A stretch of 64,000 nt of DNA. It comes from Sphingobium sp. KCTC 72723 (GTDB taxonomy: Bacteria > Pseudomonadota > Alphaproteobacteria > Sphingomonadales > Sphingomonadaceae). Position numbers and translations under genes: made by a program. A model generated the notes under the pieces. That model did not search any database, was not told the origin of the DNA, and saw only the letters and a program-made list of their open reading frames with translations. Below are positions 16,478 through 24,210 of the stretch, piece by piece; position 1 is the stretch's first letter, and the number at the start of each line of letters is the position of its first letter. The DNA lies in NCBI RefSeq assembly GCF_014280435.1, contig NZ_CP060388.1:2741501-2805500 (forward strand), written 5' to 3'.

Positions 16478-18145
16478 ATGGCTTTACCTCTCAGGATCAC
16501 CCCACAGGTGGGCGCGTCCCTCATCACGCGCGTCACGCGCCTGTTCAATGGCACGATCCACGATGTGCTGAACGAACTTCTGCAAAACAGCCGCCGCGCT
16601 GGCGCCAGCGCTGTAACCCTGGATCTTGAAGGCTCTGATGGTGCCCCCATCCTTGTCGTGAGTGATGACGGTTCGGGCATCGATGACCCGGTTGCGCTGC
16701 TGACTCTTGGCTATTCTGGCTGGAATGATGCGGTTGCCCACCGCGAAGATCCGGCCGGCATGGGCATGTTCAGTCTTGCAGGACGTCAAGTTGAAGTACG
16801 ATCCTGGTCGTGCGGCGCGGGCAGGGGCTGGATGGTCGAGATCCCCGAACAGGGCTGGCAGAGCCCAGAGCCGCTCGCGATCCAGCCCTGCGCCATAACC
16901 GGCGGTACGCAGTTGCGCATCGCTTTGCCGGACGCATGGACCAAGAATTTGTTGGCCGCCGCCCGCAACGCCGCCCGCTATTTTCCGCTGCCGGTGACAT
17001 TGTCAGGCACGCCTCTGCCACGGGAGGATTTCCTCGCCGAGGCTGTGCGGGTCGAAAACTGGCAGGGCTGCCGCATCGGCATTTTCAGCTGGCGCGGCTA
17101 CCAGCCGATCGACATGGCCCGCATCAATTTTCATGGGCTTACCGTGCCTTGCGATTTGCCGTTCGTGTCGGAGGTGGGCAAAATCGACAAATGGTGCGTG
17201 AAGGTCGACATTATCGACGCGCCCGATCTGCAACTGGTCCTGCCTGCGCGCAAGGAAATGATCCGCAATGCAGGGCTCGACGCGCTCAAGATCGCGGCAG
17301 AAGCCGCTATTTATCGGATGATCTGCGACAATGGCGACCATCGACTGGGCTTTACGGAATGGACGCGCGCCAGGGCATTGGGCATCATGCTGCCGCATGC
17401 AGCGCCCTGGCTTCCATGCTGGGCACCAATGACCGCCGACAGCATGGGGTGCGATCAGGGCGAACCCATATCGTCTCCTGATATGCTGGTCGTGCCCGCA
17501 ATGGAGATAGATCTTCAGCAAGGCGCTGCGCCGATATTGGATGCGCCGGAAAAGCTCGGCATGCGCACGGTACGGATCGCGCCGGAATTTTCCGGCTATG
17601 ACTGGTATGACAGGCTGCCCCGCCTGCAGACTCTTGCCTTTGTGATCGAACAAAATGGCCTCGAACATATCTATGAGGCCGACACCGAACTGGATCCGTC
17701 CTGCACATCGGGACGGGCCGACGCAATCACGCTCGAACTGGGGATCGCCGATTGCGCATTGCCTGGTGCGACGCTTACGAAGCGATGCTTCCCGCTTGAA
17801 CTACTGGTGTGTCGCAATGAAGGCTATGATCTCGATGATGCGATCATCCTTATTGGAGGCAACGCCGTCGTTTCACCCGATGATCTGGCCTGGCAAATGG
17901 AACAGAGCCTTTTTAGGGCATCGGATGACAGCGATTGCGACAGTTGGGAAACCCAACAGGATAATTTTCAACGAAGCGCGCGTAACAACGCTTATGCGTT
18001 GCTGCTGAGCGAGGAGGAGGCTCTGCTGCGGCAAATCCGCGACAGGCTTACCGATAAAGTGCAATGGCTGATACCGCCGGACCGCACTCTCACGGTTACA
18101 GCGACCCGTACGGGCGTCGAACTGACATTGGAACCGGCGCCATGA
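16478..18145 (+). CDS. GHKL-family ATPase (Hsp90/MORC-like ATP-binding protein)
   Basis: 555 residues from ATG 16478 with AAGGAGA upstream. The N-terminal GHKL (Bergerat) fold is explicit: N-box 'LNELLQNSRRAGASAV' (~residues 28-43), G1 'SDDGSGIDDP' and G2 'PAGMGMFSL'. This arrangement occurs in Hsp90, MutL, gyrase B and MORC-type ATPases rather than histidine kinases; no HisKA domain is present. The remainder contains a possible S5-like second domain and an acidic C-terminal part. The role is unknown; such stand-alone plasmid GHKL proteins could act in DNA looping or compaction, or as chaperones. Confidence 0.8.
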   Translation: MALPLRITPQVGASLITRVTRLFNGTIHDVLNELLQNSRRAGASAVTLDLEGSDGAPILVVSDDGSGIDDPVALLTLGYSGWNDAVAHREDPAGMGMFSLAGRQVEVRSWSCGAGRGWMVEIPEQGWQSPEPLAIQPCAITGGTQLRIALPDAWTKNLLAAARNAARYFPLPVTLSGTPLPREDFLAEAVRVENWQGCRIGIFSWRGYQPIDMARINFHGLTVPCDLPFVSEVGKIDKWCVKVDIIDAPDLQLVLPARKEMIRNAGLDALKIAAEAAIYRMICDNGDHRLGFTEWTRARALGIMLPHAAPWLPCWAPMTADSMGCDQGEPISSPDMLVVPAMEIDLQQGAAPILDAPEKLGMRTVRIAPEFSGYDWYDRLPRLQTLAFVIEQNGLEHIYEADTELDPSCTSGRADAITLELGIADCALPGATLTKRCFPLELLVCRNEGYDLDDAIILIGGNAVVSPDDLAWQMEQSLFRASDDSDCDSWETQQDNFQRSARNNAYALLLSEEEALLRQIRDRLTDKVQWLIPPDRTLTVTATRTGVELTLEPAP

Positions 18146-18190
18146 CGCCTTTAGACCATCCAAAAAGTCCTGCTCTGGGGGAGGCCTGAT

Positions 18191-18504
18191 ATGCGACGAT
18201 CCGCGATGTTCACCCTGTCCACTATGCATATTCCGCTCGCCGAGCGACAGAAGATCGAAATGCTGATCAGCGCGGCGACGATGGCCGATTGCATGTCGCG
18301 CATGATGATCTGGTCATCGAACCCCATCTCTACGGCTTCTTCGTTCATTGTGGCATCGCCGCCTGGCAGGCCGCCGATCCGCCGGACATCTCGCCTCAAC
18401 TTTGGGCGCTTCTTTCGGCAGCCGATGCGAGCGGAGCATCCTGGCTGCTGTTCGACCGGGATGAACCTCCATCCTCTTGCTGGCCGATATTCGATGTCGG
18501 ATGA
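18191..18504 (+). pseudogene. DUF5983-like gene with apparent frameshift
   Basis: ATG 18191 has a good site (GGGGGAGG). The first frame reads MFTLSTMHIPLAERQKIEMLIS…, matching the 'LSTAHL' start of the DUF5983-like pattern, then degenerates after about residue 37. The conserved continuation is found in the next frame from ~18300: DDLVIEPHLYGFFVHCG … PPDISPQLWALL … GASWLLFDRDEPP … IFD, ending at 18504. A single-base loss (or +2) between ~18262 and 18312 would restore one ~104-residue protein. Either the gene is broken or there is a sequencing error. Confidence 0.55.
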
Positions 18505-18547
18505 TCGCGCATACTCGTCCCCGCCATAAGCTGGCGAGTCTGCATTT

Positions 18548-18589
18548 TTGACAAGCCCGGGCCATGCGGGATTATATCAATAATGATAT
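18548..18589 (+). promoter_or_regulatory. Sigma-70-type promoter overlapped by an inverted repeat
   Basis: Consensus -35 TTGACA at 18548-18553, a 17-bp gap, then ATTATA/TATATC at 18571-18578. The inverted repeat ATATCA-ATAA-TGATAT (18574-18589) overlaps the -10 and the likely start point, as expected of an operator. It drives the genes at 18615 and 18909. Confidence 0.5.
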
Positions 18590-18614
18590 TGGACGTCGTC
18601 GAAGGAGTTTTATC

Positions 18615-18884
18615 ATGCCTGACCGTTCCAGCTTGGAAACGCGCCTGCCAGAAGGGCAAGCTTTCATAGGGCATACGCGTCTCGACATATTGCGCGCTGA
18701 ACTAGATCTTGGCGCGACCAGCGGGCCTGGCATTCCCGCAGAACAGGCCTTTGCAAAGGCAAGGGCGCGCGTTGCCGATGTTGCTGCCGAACATGATGTG
18801 CCTGGCTGTTCCTGGCGTGCGGGGAACCGACCGGCCGATAGCATGAAAGACCAAAGTGATTTTGGTGGAAAGCCATCGGCATAA
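18615..18884 (+). CDS. Small hypothetical protein
   Basis: 89 residues from ATG 18615, chosen for the AAGGAG site 10 bp upstream over an in-frame start at 18564 that overlaps the promoter. The sequence (MPDRSSLETRLPEGQAFIGHTRLDILRAELDLG…) is hydrophilic, with a helix around AEQAFAKARARVADVAAEHD. No family was recognised. It is first in a two-gene unit behind a consensus-like promoter. Confidence 0.55.
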   Translation: MPDRSSLETRLPEGQAFIGHTRLDILRAELDLGATSGPGIPAEQAFAKARARVADVAAEHDVPGCSWRAGNRPADSMKDQSDFGGKPSA

Positions 18885-18908
18885 AAAGCCCCTGATGGAG
18901 ACGTCCCA

Positions 18909-19115
18909 ATGTCCAACGCCGATCCTGCGGCATCGCTGTCGCCGCGCCGCCAGCGACTGTCCTCGTTCGAAAATTCTTACGCCGTCGCCTTGCAACGCCA
19001 GCGGCAGACCGGCGTCAGCCAGTTCATCCTTCGCACGGCGAACCCTCTGCAGCCCTTTCGCACGACCAGTCGTGCGCCCAGATTGCAGGAATATATTGTC
19101 GCGCTGGTCGCTTGA
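18909..19115 (+). CDS. Small hypothetical basic protein
   Basis: 68 residues from ATG 18909 with GATGGAGA upstream, 24 bp after the preceding small gene. The sequence (MSNADPAASLSPRRQRLSSFENSYAVALQRQRQTGVSQFIL…) is basic and Gln/Arg-rich, with no identified domain. It converges on the DUF6880 gene, whose stop is 17 bp away on the other strand. It may bind nucleic acid by charge alone; this is weak. Confidence 0.5.
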   Translation: MSNADPAASLSPRRQRLSSFENSYAVALQRQRQTGVSQFILRTANPLQPFRTTSRAPRLQEYIVALVA

Positions 19116-19132
19116 ACAGAAATGGTCTGCGT

Positions 19133-20566
19133 TCAGCCCTCCCAGAAACCCCGTTTGCGTCCATGCTGCGCCTGGAGCGAGGCCACATATGTTTCATGGT
19201 TGGGATGGTCGCCATAATCGTCGATCCTGCGGGCAAGATGCGCGCAGCTTTCCAGATGGCGGGCGGCATGCGGATACCGTTTGACCCGCGCCCGTTCCAG
19301 CGCGAAATCGACCATCGCGCGAAGCGCCAATGTGGCCGCCAGCGGATGGCGGCTTTCCAGTGCTTCGGCAGCATGGTTGAGCAGTTCATACGGATCGCCA
19401 TCCAGCTCGTCAGCGCGCGCCAGCACCATAGCTGCCGCGCCCTCGATATCAGGCCAGGCGAGCAGGAAATGCAGGGCATGGGATAAGGACGGGAAAGCGC
19501 GGACATGGGCCAGCGCCTTCTTCTCCGCGTCGAGATCGTCAAAATCGGGCAGGCGTTTGAGATAGGCCCGCAGATATTGCGCGTCGAGCGCCTTGGCGAA
19601 CCTATCCCATCGTTCGGTCTGCGCCTCGTCGGTGCGGCCCAGGGAATCGAGGATAGCGATCCGCACCCGGTCCCAATCCGGCCAGTGGCCACCTTTCTGC
19701 CGTACGGCCTGCGCGTGCTCGATAGCCGCCATCGCCTCGTCCGTCCGGCCCGCGTCGCCCAAGCGCTCGGCTATCGCCGCGGCGATGGCGGGATTGTCGC
19801 GCTGTTCGACGGGATATTGGGCTATGAAAGCATCCACATCACCCAGCGCATCGGCAATGTCCAGCAGCGCAGTCTGGACCGTGCGGGCGTGACGCCGGAT
19901 CTCCATATCATCCTCGTAGAGGACGCCGCCTGACCCATAGCCGATGACCTGCCGCTCGGCCTGCGCCTGGCGTTTCGGAGGGTTTGTCGCCATCGCCTCG
20001 AACCTGGTCTTGAGCAAGCGGAGGCCGCCTTCCGCCAGAACAGGCGCCATCAGGAAGATGAGTCGGTCAAACTGGCCATAGCCATTGTCGCAGACGCTAT
20101 CGAATACCCTGTCCGCTAGCCGGGCGGTTGGCATTTTCGCTGCCGCGGCCAAGGGCGCAAGATCGGGTAACGCAGTGGCGAATATCGTGCCGATCTGGCC
20201 GCTGCTATCATCACAGCGATCGAACACCGGCCTTGCCAGGGCAACCAGCTTCCAGAGCAGATCCAACGCCGTCGCCGGATCATGGGGGGCAACATGATCC
20301 ATGATCGCTCTCCGTTGCGTCTCTATGTCCGCTGCCAGCAGCTTGACCTTGTGCCAGTCGACAAAGGCTTTCGCCTTGGCGATGGTCGCAAGCCGCTTGC
20401 CGATCTCGCCGGCAACATCCCCGCTGCCACGCACGCTGGCCAGCTCCAGCCGCAACCGCCGCTTGGCCTGCGCGTCCCCCGTCACAAGCTCCAGCAGCAA
20501 CTGCGCCAGGCGCTGGGCACCAAGCGCTTCAAGGTTGGTCTGATTGAGGGTTTTGGATGTGGCCAT
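19133..20566 (-). CDS. DUF6880-family helical repeat protein
   Basis: 477 residues from ATG 20566 (an in-frame extension to 20602 is less protein-like). The N-terminus, LNQTNLEALGAQRLAQLLLEL…GDAQAKRRLRLELA, and the rest as a long series of Ala/Leu-rich helical pairs match what I know as DUF6880, a TPR-like repeat family in alphaproteobacterial genomes and plasmids. Repeats such as 'GRTDEAMAAIEHAQA' and 'GRTDEAQTERWDRFA' are visible. Likely a protein-protein scaffold. It opposes the surrounding + strand genes. No catalytic motif. Confidence 0.7.
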   Translation of the reverse strand: MATSKTLNQTNLEALGAQRLAQLLLELVTGDAQAKRRLRLELASVRGSGDVAGEIGKRLATIAKAKAFVDWHKVKLLAADIETQRRAIMDHVAPHDPATALDLLWKLVALARPVFDRCDDSSGQIGTIFATALPDLAPLAAAAKMPTARLADRVFDSVCDNGYGQFDRLIFLMAPVLAEGGLRLLKTRFEAMATNPPKRQAQAERQVIGYGSGGVLYEDDMEIRRHARTVQTALLDIADALGDVDAFIAQYPVEQRDNPAIAAAIAERLGDAGRTDEAMAAIEHAQAVRQKGGHWPDWDRVRIAILDSLGRTDEAQTERWDRFAKALDAQYLRAYLKRLPDFDDLDAEKKALAHVRAFPSLSHALHFLLAWPDIEGAAAMVLARADELDGDPYELLNHAAEALESRHPLAATLALRAMVDFALERARVKRYPHAARHLESCAHLARRIDDYGDHPNHETYVASLQAQHGRKRGFWEG

Positions 20567-20916
20567 GCGCCATTTCTGTCGTCCCGGAACGATGGGCGTC
20601 AAGAGTGGAATGATATCGGAACTGGGAACGGGCGGCTGCCCGCGCGGTGCGCGGGCACCGGGCTGGCGGGCTTGCGCCCCAAGCCCCGCTGCGCGGGTCT
20701 TGGCCCTGACGGGCGCACATCCCTGCCGCGTGGGGAGGGGGTTTGACCAAAAAGAAGGCGCGGTGGGGCGTGGGGCCTTGGGGGCATAAGGCGGAAAGGC
20801 AGCGGGTCGCCGCTACCAGTGGCGCAGGGGGCGAGGGCAGGATCAGAGGAGAGGAGGATCTGAAAAGATTGTCGCCGGAAATGGGTTTCGAGCGATTATC
20901 TGGAAAGGTTAAGTCA
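20567..20916. other. GC-rich intergenic stretch with hairpin and purine tract
   Basis: No gene is supported. It holds a perfect 8-bp stem GCCCGCGC/GCGCGGGC with a 3-nt loop (20638-20656) and a GGGGAGGGGG tract (20732-20741) followed by TTTGACC. A rightward frame through it continues into DUF736, but its sequence before 20917 is not protein-like. Confidence 0.5.
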
Positions 20917-21420
20917 ATGAACATCGGAGAAGTTCGTATCGTCAATGGTCGTCTGGAAGGCCGTGTCGCCACCCGCACCATCGATCTCCCCCGCATCGGC
21001 CTGCGCAAGGTCGACAGCCAGAACCCCCGTGCGCCGGTCTATGAAATCCTCGCGCTCAACGTCGCACGGCGCTGGGTGCAGGTCGGTGCGTTGTGGGAAG
21101 CGGTGGCCAAAAAGTCGGGCGAAATATTCCTCGCCGGCAATATCGATGATCCCAGCCTGCCCGAACCGCTGCCGGTGGCCTTTTTCCCGACCGACAATGG
21201 CGGCTATTCGATCGCCTGGCGGCGTGACACGCTGCGTTCGGACTTTGGCGGGACTGGCTTTGGCGCCGCCAATTATGACCGGATGGGTGGCGGTGACGCT
21301 GGCTATGATCGGGCAGAGGATAGCGGCTTTGGCGGTAGCACCGCTGACATGGACGGATCGCTGGCCGGTACCGACGCGGGGTTCGACAGGCAAGCCGACT
21401 TTGAACGGCTGAACGGCTGA
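20917..21420 (+). CDS. DUF736-family protein
   Basis: 167 residues from ATG 20917 (GGAAAGG upstream). The N-terminal ~110 residues are a recognisable DUF736 domain (MNIGEVRIVNGRLEG … NPRAPVYEILALN … WVQVGALWE), and the C-terminus is a Gly/Asp-rich tail. DUF736 proteins are widespread on alphaproteobacterial plasmids, often in the region next to tra genes; their function is unknown. The gene is followed by a very strong terminator, so it forms its own unit. Confidence 0.85.
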   Translation: MNIGEVRIVNGRLEGRVATRTIDLPRIGLRKVDSQNPRAPVYEILALNVARRWVQVGALWEAVAKKSGEIFLAGNIDDPSLPEPLPVAFFPTDNGGYSIAWRRDTLRSDFGGTGFGAANYDRMGGGDAGYDRAEDSGFGGSTADMDGSLAGTDAGFDRQADFERLNG

Positions 21421-21432
21421 TCATCCGCACTG

Positions 21433-21469
21433 TGGCCGGGGAAGCATTCGCTTCTCCGGCCATTTTTTT
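21433..21469 (+). terminator. Rho-independent terminator after DUF736
   Basis: 13-bp stem TGGCCGGGGAAGC (21433-21445) / GCTTCTCCGGCCA (21450-21462) with one G-T wobble, a 4-nt loop and a T7 run. Confidence 0.9.
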
Positions 21470-21496
21470 GTCATGCCATCACCCAGGAGACAATCC

Positions 21497-22510
21497 ATGT
21501 CCCAGGATAATGCCCGCAGCGTCGACAGCTTTGCTGATCTTAAAACACTCTATGCCGCCATCACCGCCAGTCCCGACTTTCAGCGGGCCTTTGGCGATCC
21601 GATTCCGCTCAGCATCATTGAGCCGGGCGAAAGCCCAGGCGAACATGACATGCCCGAACCGCTTGCCGCGCAGGCCGAATGCGGGGCCGTCATTGCCACC
21701 ATCTTCGACCTGTTTTCTGGTACCCGGCTCGAACCGCTGGCCGCCGAGATCGCCTGGGGGTTCGTCAACAGCTTCCATTTCGTGGCGTCCAGACTAGAGC
21801 GGCGCGAGGACGCGCTGGTCGATGAACTACGCGACATGCTGCGGCGGCCCGATCTTTCCGAAGTCTTCAACAGCGAGCTGGAAGAACGGCAGTTGCTGTG
21901 CCAGTCGACCACCGAACAGCGCGAAGCGATCGAATGTATGCGCGACTATGCCGCCCATATGTATAGCGCCCAGTCGGGCTGGCCCTGGTCGCCCTCCCGG
22001 GGGACGCGGGCGTCGCCTGCATCCAGCGCCACCCAGATCGCAGTGCAGGATTTCATGCGCGCCCGCGATCTGGCTGCGCGTGAGCGTTATCTGCCCAAAG
22101 GCCCGATTGTGGTCGCCTCCGGCCATGCCGACTGGCATGACTGGCAACCGATATGGGACCGGCTCGATCTGGTTCGCAAGCGGGTGCCGCACATGACGCT
22201 GGTGACGACCGCGCAGCGCAAGGGGTTCGACGCGATAGTCGCGGCCTGGGCGGGTGACCGCGGCGTGCCGCTGGTCGCCTACACTCTGGCGGGGTCCGGT
22301 CGCAAAGCCCCGTTCCTGCGCAACCGCAAGATGGTGGAACTGAAACCCGTCGAAGCGGTGCTGGGCGAAGGATCGGGCATTCAGGCCAATCTCTACCAGG
22401 CGCTGCGCAAGGCGGGCATTCCGATCCATGCCTTCCGCAAGGCGGATCAGGCCCCGGCTGAGGCCGTGGGCAGGCCTGGCGCTATGCGCCGGCGCAGCGC
22501 CGCTGCCTGA
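21497..22510 (+). CDS. DUF2493 (SLOG-like) protein, copy 1
   Basis: 337 residues from ATG 21497 (CAGGAGA upstream). The N-terminal half is helical (SFADLKTLYAAI … LSIIEPGESPGEHDMPEP). The C-terminal half has the DUF2493 pattern: 'PIVVASGHADWHDWQPIWDRLDLVRKRVPHMTLVTTAQRKGFDAIVAAWA…GVPLVAYTL…RKAPFLRNRKMVELKPVEAVLGEGSGIQ', i.e. a Rossmann-like SLOG fold that may bind nucleotide-derived ligands. It shares domain order and many motifs with the protein at 24211-25209, so the two are paralogues. It ends in a terminator. Confidence 0.8.
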   Translation: MSQDNARSVDSFADLKTLYAAITASPDFQRAFGDPIPLSIIEPGESPGEHDMPEPLAAQAECGAVIATIFDLFSGTRLEPLAAEIAWGFVNSFHFVASRLERREDALVDELRDMLRRPDLSEVFNSELEERQLLCQSTTEQREAIECMRDYAAHMYSAQSGWPWSPSRGTRASPASSATQIAVQDFMRARDLAARERYLPKGPIVVASGHADWHDWQPIWDRLDLVRKRVPHMTLVTTAQRKGFDAIVAAWAGDRGVPLVAYTLAGSGRKAPFLRNRKMVELKPVEAVLGEGSGIQANLYQALRKAGIPIHAFRKADQAPAEAVGRPGAMRRRSAAA

Positions 22511-22529
22511 TCGTCCAATCTACTAAACC

Positions 22530-22562
22530 GGGGACGGCGCATGAGCGACCGTCCCCTTTTTT
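22530..22562 (+). terminator. Rho-independent terminator after DUF2493 copy 1
   Basis: Perfect 8-bp stem GGGGACGG (22530-22537) / CCGTCCCC (22549-22556) with an 11-nt loop and a T6 run. It lies only 12 bp before the next start codon, so it may also attenuate the downstream gene. Confidence 0.85.
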
Positions 22563-22574
22563 GGGGAGGCCAGT

Positions 22575-22805
22575 ATGGCGATACCAGATTATCATAGTCG
22601 CAATTTTCAAATGCTGCTGCGGGCAGCGGAAGACGGCAATCTTGCGCTGATGGAATGTACCGATTCCGTCACGGGCGAACCAAAATATGTTCTGTGCGCG
22701 GTTGGACGGGATGGAGAGGCTTATATCATGACGCCTTTCGGGCATCTGTGTGAAGGCGATCCCTACCTCGCCTATGTGCCACCGGGAAATCCTGAAACAT
22801 TCTGA
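22575..22805 (+). CDS. DUF6117-family small protein
   Basis: 76 residues from ATG 22575 (GGGGAGG upstream). The whole sequence fits DUF6117 as I remember it: MAIPDYHSRNFQMLLRAA start, GNLALMECTD, YVLCAVGRDG and YIMTPFGHL motifs, ending YLAYVPP. Members are common on sphingomonad plasmids and have no known function. First of three small genes between the two DUF2493 paralogues. Confidence 0.75.
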   Translation: MAIPDYHSRNFQMLLRAAEDGNLALMECTDSVTGEPKYVLCAVGRDGEAYIMTPFGHLCEGDPYLAYVPPGNPETF

Positions 22806-22903
22806 TCGCAGATCTGCGCGCGTGGCGGGCAGGCGTCTAAGGCGAGTGTTGGGGCATTGCTCTCAAGTGCGCGACTGCAAGCTTGCGGCCCCAGGATAGG
22901 AGC

Positions 22904-22915
22904 GGAGGAGGGGGG
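22904..22915 (+). promoter_or_regulatory. Purine-rich GGAGGAGGGGGG tract
   Basis: 48 bp before the DUF6878 start at 22964. A copy of the recurring element. Confidence 0.35.
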
Positions 22916-22963
22916 ATGTGGCGCGATGACAGGATCATCGCGTAGCTGTGAAGGAGCCTGCGC

Positions 22964-23452
22964 ATGGAAGAAGGATCAGAACGGGGCGATGCGTCTGTGT
23001 CGCCTGTAGAGGTAGACGACATCATGGCCAGATGGGCGCGTCGGGAGGCGCAGGAGGCGCAGCTTCTGCCGGTGAACAAGACCAATATTTTCGCAATATT
23101 GGCGGCTGCTGGCATGGCCATGGTGCTGATCCGTTTCGATGGATCGGGCGATAGCGGCCAGATCGAAGAGATGGAAGCGCGCGATGCACAGGGCATCAGC
23201 CTTCCGATAACCGATACGCCGGTGAACATGCTGGTCCTGCCTTGGGGCGAGCATATCCCCAAATCCGAAACGGTCCCGCTGGGCCAGGCCCTGGAAAATG
23301 TCACTTATCATTTACTGGGTTCAGCCCATCCGGGCTGGGAAAATGGAGACGGGGCCTTTGGTGAATTTACCTTCGATGTTGCCGCAGGAACGATCCGGCT
23401 CGACCATTATGACCGCTATACCGCCACGGAAGAATTTACCCACCATTTCTAA
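22964..23452 (+). CDS. DUF6878-family protein
   Basis: 162 residues from ATG 22964 with AAGGAG upstream. After a variable N-terminus containing 'VDDIMARWARREAQEAQLLPVNKTNIF', the family pattern is clear: 'ILAAAGMAMVLIRFDGSGDSGQIEEMEA', 'LGQALENVTYHLL', 'HPGWENGDGAFGEFTFDVA' and 'RYTATEEFTHHF'. The Asp/Glu-rich GDSGQ and GAFGEF motifs could form a metal or nucleotide site, but no function is established. The DUF6915 gene follows after 11 bp. Confidence 0.8.
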   Translation: MEEGSERGDASVSPVEVDDIMARWARREAQEAQLLPVNKTNIFAILAAAGMAMVLIRFDGSGDSGQIEEMEARDAQGISLPITDTPVNMLVLPWGEHIPKSETVPLGQALENVTYHLLGSAHPGWENGDGAFGEFTFDVAAGTIRLDHYDRYTATEEFTHHF

Positions 23453-23463
23453 AGGAGCGGATC

Positions 23464-23838
23464 ATGGGACATTGCTATCATCATGCGCTTTCGAGCGTAC
23501 GCAAATGGGGCGGCGAGGCCGAAGATTTCCTGCCTCTTCACCAATGGTTCGACGAGCCGTCCAAACTCATCATCGCTGACTATCGGCACCGAAGCCTGCG
23601 CCATCATGCCGAAGGCATTTTCATGGCGGAGCATTTTTTCGGACCAACGATCACCCTTTCAACCGGCCGCATTGTTCCCGTGCGCCTGATCGCCGAACAG
23701 CATGTCATCGAGGATCTGGGATTTATTCCTTCCTTTGCCGATTGGGTTCGCGCCATCAAGCCCGAACCATGGATGGGACGAGCGCAGCCTATCCATAGCC
23801 TGGTCGATCCCTTTGCTATCACCGCGGCGGCGGCCTGA
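23464..23838 (+). CDS. DUF6915-family protein
   Basis: 124 residues from ATG 23464, preceded by AAAGGAG. It matches the family pattern I know as DUF6915: 'HHALSSVRKWGGEAEDFLPLHQWFDEPSKL', 'RHRSLRHHAEGIFMAEHFFGPTITLSTGRIVPVRLIAEQHVIEDLGFIPSFADW'. Several conserved His (H3, H6, H7, and the RHRSLRHH run) suggest a metal site; this is unverified. It is co-directional with DUF6878 and probably co-transcribed. The family is typical of alphaproteobacterial plasmids. Confidence 0.8.
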   Translation: MGHCYHHALSSVRKWGGEAEDFLPLHQWFDEPSKLIIADYRHRSLRHHAEGIFMAEHFFGPTITLSTGRIVPVRLIAEQHVIEDLGFIPSFADWVRAIKPEPWMGRAQPIHSLVDPFAITAAAA

Positions 23839-24210
23839 ACTTTGGCATATTTAGGCGCGATGCCCCGGCAGTGTTTATGTTCAAACGGGGTTTGCTGATG
23901 GCGTAATATCGCCAGGTCATCCCAGGATCCATTCCCGAATCAGGGGCATCGAGCCCCAGATTCGGGAGCCTCCTCTCTTCTCTCAACTCTTTTTAGTGTG
24001 GCACGGGGTCAGCACCGGCCTCAAGGACGGCGGGGCCCCACCATTTTTTCCGGCGGGTCTGACCTGTGTCTGTAGATCCAGCCTGAGTGGCCGCCAGAAA
24101 AAATCGTGACCCCCACCGCCGCTGCGCGGTCGGGCTACGCCCGATCCTTGACCCCGGTGCTCGGAGCCCGTGCCGAAGAGAAAATCTCAAACTGTAAAGA
24201 GGAGGTTTTC
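23839..24210. other. Non-coding stretch with strong hairpin and long inverted repeat
   Basis: No gene is supported. It contains a hairpin at 23934-23966: CCCGAATC-A-GGGGC, loop ATCGA, GCCCC-A-GATTCGGG (13 pairs, one A-A mismatch), followed by pyrimidine-rich DNA. A second inverted repeat pairs ATTTTTTCCGGCGG (24043-24056) with CCGCCAGAAAAAAT (24091-24104), one mismatch. These could be terminator, small-RNA or recombination features. Confidence 0.5.

Noticed and set aside
20743..20916. Longer DUF736 protein starting at 20743
   Set aside because: The first 58 residues are low-complexity Gly/Arg sequence from a GC-rich intergenic stretch; the DUF736 pattern begins at ATG 20917.
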